A stretch of DNA of 64,000 bases from positions 2,332,001-2,396,000 of the forward strand of contig NZ_CP133160.1 of the NCBI RefSeq assembly GCF_030913365.1. The letters run 5' to 3'. This DNA is from Stenotrophomonas sp. 24(2023) (GTDB lineage Bacteria; Pseudomonadota; Gammaproteobacteria; Xanthomonadales; Xanthomonadaceae). The first letter of the stretch is position 1, and each line of letters begins with the position of its first letter. The notes under the pieces were generated by a model. The model searched no databases, was not told where the DNA came from, and saw only the letters and a list, made by a program, of their open reading frames with translations. This document shows, in pieces, positions 61,001-64,000 of the stretch. A program made the translations under genes and the position numbers.

Positions 61001-62305
61001 ATGCGAGTCCTAGTCCTCGGCAGCGGCGTGATCGGCACTACCAGTGCCTGGTACCTGCGACAGGCCGGGTTTGAAGTCACGGTCGTCGACCGCCAGCCGG
61101 GCCCCGCGCTGGAAACCAGCTTCGCCAACGCCGGCCAGCTGTCCTTCGGCTACACCTCGCCGTGGGCGGCCCCGGGCGTGCCGAAGAAGGCCATCGGCTG
61201 GCTGTTCGAGAAGCATGCCCCGCTGGCGATCCGCCCCGGCATGGACCTGGCCCAGTACCGCTGGCTGTGGCAGATGCTGCGCAACTGCACGCACGAGCGC
61301 TATGCCATCAACAAGGCGCGCATGGTGCGCATGTCCGAGTACAGCCGCGACTGCCTGAACGAGCTGCGTGCGCAGACCGGCATCGACTACGAAGGCCGCG
61401 ACCTGGGCACCACCCAGCTGTTCCGCACCCAGCAGCAGCTGGATGCCTCGGCGCAGGACATCGAGATCCTGGCCCAGTACGGCGTGCCCTACGAGGTGCT
61501 GGACCGTGCCGGCATCATCCAGGCCGAACCGGCGCTGGCCCACGTCGATGGGCTGGTCGGCGCCCTGCGCCTGCCGCGCGACCAGACCGGCGATTGCCAG
61601 CTGTTCACCCGCCGCCTGATGCAGATGTGCGTGGATGCCGGCGTCGAGTTCCGTTTCGACCAGGACATCGATGGCCTGCAGGCCGACGGTGACCGCATCA
61701 CCGGCGTGCGCATCGGCGGCCGTGTGGAAACCGCTGACCGCTATGTGGTCGCGCTGGGCAGCTACTCGCCGCAGCTGGTGGCACCGCTGGGCCTGCGCCT
61801 GCCGGTGTACCCGCTGAAGGGGTATTCGCTGACGCTGCCGATCATCGAACCGTCGATGGCGCCCACGTCCACCATCCTGGACGAGAGCTACAAGGTGGCC
61901 GTCACCCGCTTTGACAACCGCATCCGCGTGGGCGGCATGGCCGAGGTGGCCGGGTTCGACCTGAGCCTGTCGCCGCGCCGCCGCGAAACCCTGGAACTGG
62001 TCGTGCGCGATCTGTACCCGAAGGGCGGTGACCTGTCGCGCGCGCAGTTCTGGACCGGCCTGCGCCCGGCAACGCCCGATGGCACGCCGGTGATCGGCGC
62101 CACGCCGCTGCGCAACCTGTTCCTCAACACCGGCCACGGCACCCTGGGCTGGACCATGGCGTGCGGCTCGGGCCGCTACCTGGCCGACCTGATGAGCGCG
62201 CGCCAGCCGCAGATCAGCACCGAAGGGCTGGACATCTTCCGCTACGGCCACCGTGCCGGGCAGCCGCAACACGAGAGCCGCACATGCGCCCAGCCCGCGC
62301 GTTGA
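61001..62305 (+). CDS. dadA: D-amino acid dehydrogenase small subunit
   Basis: The 434-residue protein has the FAD-binding start [20 protein letters not shown], the conserved [21 protein letters not shown] region and a late [14 protein letters not shown], DadA hallmarks. It oxidises D-alanine to pyruvate at the inner membrane. A TATACT box at 60936-60941 could be its -10. The alr start overlaps its end by 22 bases. Confidence 0.95.
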   Translation: MRVLVLGSGVIGTTSAWYLRQAGFEVTVVDRQPGPALETSFANAGQLSFGYTSPWAAPGVPKKAIGWLFEKHAPLAIRPGMDLAQYRWLWQMLRNCTHERYAINKARMVRMSEYSRDCLNELRAQTGIDYEGRDLGTTQLFRTQQQLDASAQDIEILAQYGVPYEVLDRAGIIQAEPALAHVDGLVGALRLPRDQTGDCQLFTRRLMQMCVDAGVEFRFDQDIDGLQADGDRITGVRIGGRVETADRYVVALGSYSPQLVAPLGLRLPVYPLKGYSLTLPIIEPSMAPTSTILDESYKVAVTRFDNRIRVGGMAEVAGFDLSLSPRRRETLELVVRDLYPKGGDLSRAQFWTGLRPATPDGTPVIGATPLRNLFLNTGHGTLGWTMACGSGRYLADLMSARQPQISTEGLDIFRYGHRAGQPQHESRTCAQPAR

Positions 62306-63354
62306 TCGATCTGGGCGCACTGCGCAGCAACTACCGCCTGGCCCGTGAACTGGGCGGCGGCAAGGCGCTGGCGGTGGTCAAGGCCGATGCCTACGGCCAT
62401 GGCGCCGTGCGCTGTGCACAGGCGCTGGAAAGCGAGGCCGATGGCTTCGCCGTGGCCACGATCGAAGAAGCACTGGAACTGCGCCAGGCCGGCATCCGTG
62501 CGCCGATCCTGCTGCTGGAAGGCATCTTCGAGGCCAGCGAACTGCCGCTGGTGGCCGAGCACGACCTGTGGTTCTCGGTGGGCTCGCCGTGGCAGGTGGA
62601 GGCGCTGGCCGCCTTCGACAGCCCGCGCCCGCTGACCGTATGGCTGAAGCTGGACAGCGGCATGCACCGCCTGGGCCTGGACGTGGCCGGCTTCCGCGCC
62701 GCGCATGCCCGGCTGTCGGCGCTGCCGCAGGTGGCGCGCATCGTGATGATGACCCACCTGGCGCGTGCCGATGAGCTGGACAGCGAGCGCACGCACGAAC
62801 AGGCGGCCACCTTCAAGGCTGCGATCGAGGGCCTGGACGGTGAGACCAGCATCTGCAACTCGCCAGCCCTGCTGGGGTGGCCGGACGTGCGCAGTGACTG
62901 GGTGCGCCCGGGCCTGATGCTGTACGGCGCCAACCCGTTGCCGGACGACACCGGGCTGACCGCGCGCCTGCGCCCGGTGATGACCATGCAGTCGCGGGTG
63001 ATTGCCGAGCGCTGGATCGAGCCGGGTGAACCGGTGGGGTATGGCGCGCGTTTCGTCGCCAAGGTGCGCACCCGCGTTGGCGTGGTCGCGCTGGGGTATG
63101 CCGATGGCTACCCGCAGTTCGCGCCCAATGGCACGCCGCTGCGCATCGATGGCCAGCCCGGTGTGCTTATCGGCCGTGTGTCGATGGACATGCTGACGGT
63201 GGACCTGACCGCGCACCCGCAGGCCGCCATCGGCAGCGTGGTGGAACTGTGGGGCAGTGCGCCGACGCTGTCCGAACTGGCGCCGCGTGCCGGCGTGAGT
63301 GCCTACCAGCTGCCGTGCGCGGTCAAGCGCGTGGCGCGGGTGTACCAGGACTGA
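62284..63354 (+). CDS. alr: Alanine racemase (catabolic, DadX-type)
   Basis: The 356-residue protein begins [15 protein letters not shown] and has the PLP lysine in [13 protein letters not shown], the tyrosine in [20 protein letters not shown] and [10 protein letters not shown]. Its position after dadA, overlapping it by 22 bases, points to the catabolic DadX role: it converts L-alanine to the D form for dadA. Confidence 0.94.
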   Translation: MRPARALIDLGALRSNYRLARELGGGKALAVVKADAYGHGAVRCAQALESEADGFAVATIEEALELRQAGIRAPILLLEGIFEASELPLVAEHDLWFSVGSPWQVEALAAFDSPRPLTVWLKLDSGMHRLGLDVAGFRAAHARLSALPQVARIVMMTHLARADELDSERTHEQAATFKAAIEGLDGETSICNSPALLGWPDVRSDWVRPGLMLYGANPLPDDTGLTARLRPVMTMQSRVIAERWIEPGEPVGYGARFVAKVRTRVGVVALGYADGYPQFAPNGTPLRIDGQPGVLIGRVSMDMLTVDLTAHPQAAIGSVVELWGSAPTLSELAPRAGVSAYQLPCAVKRVARVYQD

Positions 63355-63396
63355 GAACAGGGTGCCGGCCTGGGCCGGCGCACCTGGGTGGGCTGA

Positions 63397-63419
63397 TGCC
63401 AGGCATGGCCTGGCACTAC
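63397..63419 (-). repeat. SMAG-like REP element
   Basis: On the minus strand the element reads GTAG, then the palindrome TGCCAGGC-CAT-GCCTGGCA. A GTAG head with an adjoining hairpin is the structure of Stenotrophomonas maltophilia SMAG repeats. It lies between alr and the convergent last gene. Confidence 0.75.
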
Positions 63420-63420
63420 G

Positions 63421-63439
63421 CGGCTGCACGGGGCAGCCG
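63421..63439. terminator. Hairpin between convergent genes
   Basis: CGGCTGC-ACGGG-GCAGCCG is a perfect 7-bp stem right after the REP element and 15 bases before the last gene's stop. It may end both transcripts. Confidence 0.5.
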
Positions 63440-63454
63440 CGCGGCCGTTACCGC

Positions 63455-64000
63455 TCAGCGTGCGGCGGTGACCTGGCGGGCCAGTTCGCGGCGGCTCCAG
63501 TCGTCGACCAGCCGCTTTTCATAGCGCAGCGGATCCGAATCGCTCTGCAGGCCGACATTGTGCAGGTAGCCGGTATCGCTCAGCTTGGCCTCGCCCTGGT
63601 CGAGCACCTGGCCGTTGGCATCCTTGAGCGTGTATTGCAGGGTGATGCGCGGCGGGTAGATGTCACGCATGATGCGCACATCGCGCGCCTGCGGGCCGTG
63701 CCAGGGCTCGTAGTCGCCGGCGCGCTTGATGTCCACAAGGTTCACGTCCAGTGTCTGCCCCGGCTGCAGCTGCTTGCCGGCGCTGGTGCGCACGTACTTG
63801 GCCAGCTGCTGCACCCAGTCACCGCGTTCGGCTTCGAAGCGGTTGGTGCTGCGGCGGATCTCGGTGAAGCCGGACGGGTCGTTCCAGCGCACGCTGACCG
63901 GGCCGTCGGCCTGCAGCGCGCGCGGGGCCTGCGCGTCGGTGACGGTGCGGGGGGCGGCACTGGCGGTGCCGATGGCCAGCAGGCTGGCCAGCAACACGGT
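63455..64000 (-). CDS. DUF3016 family periplasmic protein (5' end outside window)
   Basis: The frame is open to the window edge, so the start is missing; what remains of the signal peptide reads TVLLASLLAIGTASAAP. The mature part (DPSGFTEIRRSTNRFEAERG, DVRIMRDIYPPRITLQYTL, LSDTGYLHN) matches DUF3016. At least 181 residues are present, so only a few N-terminal residues should be missing. Function unknown. Confidence 0.85.
   Translation of the reverse strand, partial: TVLLASLLAIGTASAAPRTVTDAQAPRALQADGPVSVRWNDPSGFTEIRRSTNRFEAERGDWVQQLAKYVRTSAGKQLQPGQTLDVNLVDIKRAGDYEPWHGPQARDVRIMRDIYPPRITLQYTLKDANGQVLDQGEAKLSDTGYLHNVGLQSDSDPLRYEKRLVDDWSRRELARQVTAAR

Noticed and set aside
1..64000. CRISPR arrays, tRNA or rRNA genes
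   Set aside because: No regularly spaced direct repeats, no tRNA-like cloverleaf and no rRNA sequence were recognised on either strand.

Overview
The window is a 64 kb piece of a high-GC gammaproteobacterial chromosome. The gene content (dmeF-like cation exporter with an RcnR-type regulator, several secreted peptidases, GGDEF/EAL signalling proteins, a PAAR toxin with its immunity gene, lrp/dadA/alr) and a GTAG-headed REP hairpin near 63.4 kb point to the Xanthomonadaceae, most likely Stenotrophomonas. This assignment rests on reading protein motifs and on family knowledge; no database search was possible. Both window edges cut genes: aceE at the left and a DUF3016-type gene at the right.

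Layout. (1) 1-2394: the 3' part of aceE and its terminator. (2) 2.4-8.4 kb: an accessory island, visibly poorer in GC and with different codon use. It holds a tight five-gene operon that reads as SLATT membrane effector, TIR-domain sensor/NADase, Nmad2, MazG-like pyrophosphohydrolase and uracil-DNA-glycosylase-like protein. Next come a decayed IS3-family element with both inverted repeats still visible and, on the opposite strand, a type IV-like SRA/HNH endonuclease. This is the best candidate for an undescribed immune system. (3) 8.4-11.6 kb: small hypothetical genes, a TonB-C protein, a beta-propeller protein, and an elaborate structured RNA candidate at 9353-9556. (4) 11.9-14.4 kb: an orphan type VI effector/immunity pair (PAAR-Ntox15 and a Tdi1-like protein). 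(5) 14.4-24.4 kb: retropepsin-like protein, alpha/beta hydrolase, polysaccharide deacetylase, methyltransferase, lipoprotein, dmeF/dmeR metal efflux pair and a Zur-type COG0523 GTPase. (6) 24.5-33.9 kb: ABC-F ATPase, LysR regulator, serine hydrolase-MFS operon, CSS-EAL phosphodiesterase, cycA-like permease, lytic transglycosylase. (7) 34-39.8 kb: GIY-YIG protein, an NHL-propeller/M23 peptidase fusion, and a YciI/VOC/ECF42 sigma operon. (8) 39.9-50.5 kb: M28 and M13 peptidases, a LytS/LytTR two-component pair, and a large PAS-GGDEF-EAL protein. (9) 50.5-56.4 kb: a LysR regulator facing a DoxX/dioxygenase/esterase operon across a near-perfect 30-bp palindrome, then a CPA1 antiporter and small conserved genes. 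(10) 56.4-64 kb: stand-alone motAB with a sigma-28-like promoter, msrB, small secreted and glutamine-rich proteins, and the lrp / dadA-alr D-alanine catabolic locus.

Functional links. The island couples nucleotide-level enzymes (Nmad2, MazG, UDG-like, SRA-HNH) with a TIR/SLATT signalling and killing pair, so both invader DNA chemistry and host suicide could be used. Metal homeostasis (dmeR/dmeF, COG0523) is controlled through visible operators. D-alanine is handled by cycA, dadA and alr, with lrp divergent from dadA. Motility genes (motAB) and the PAS-GGDEF-EAL gene carry sigma-28-like promoter matches.
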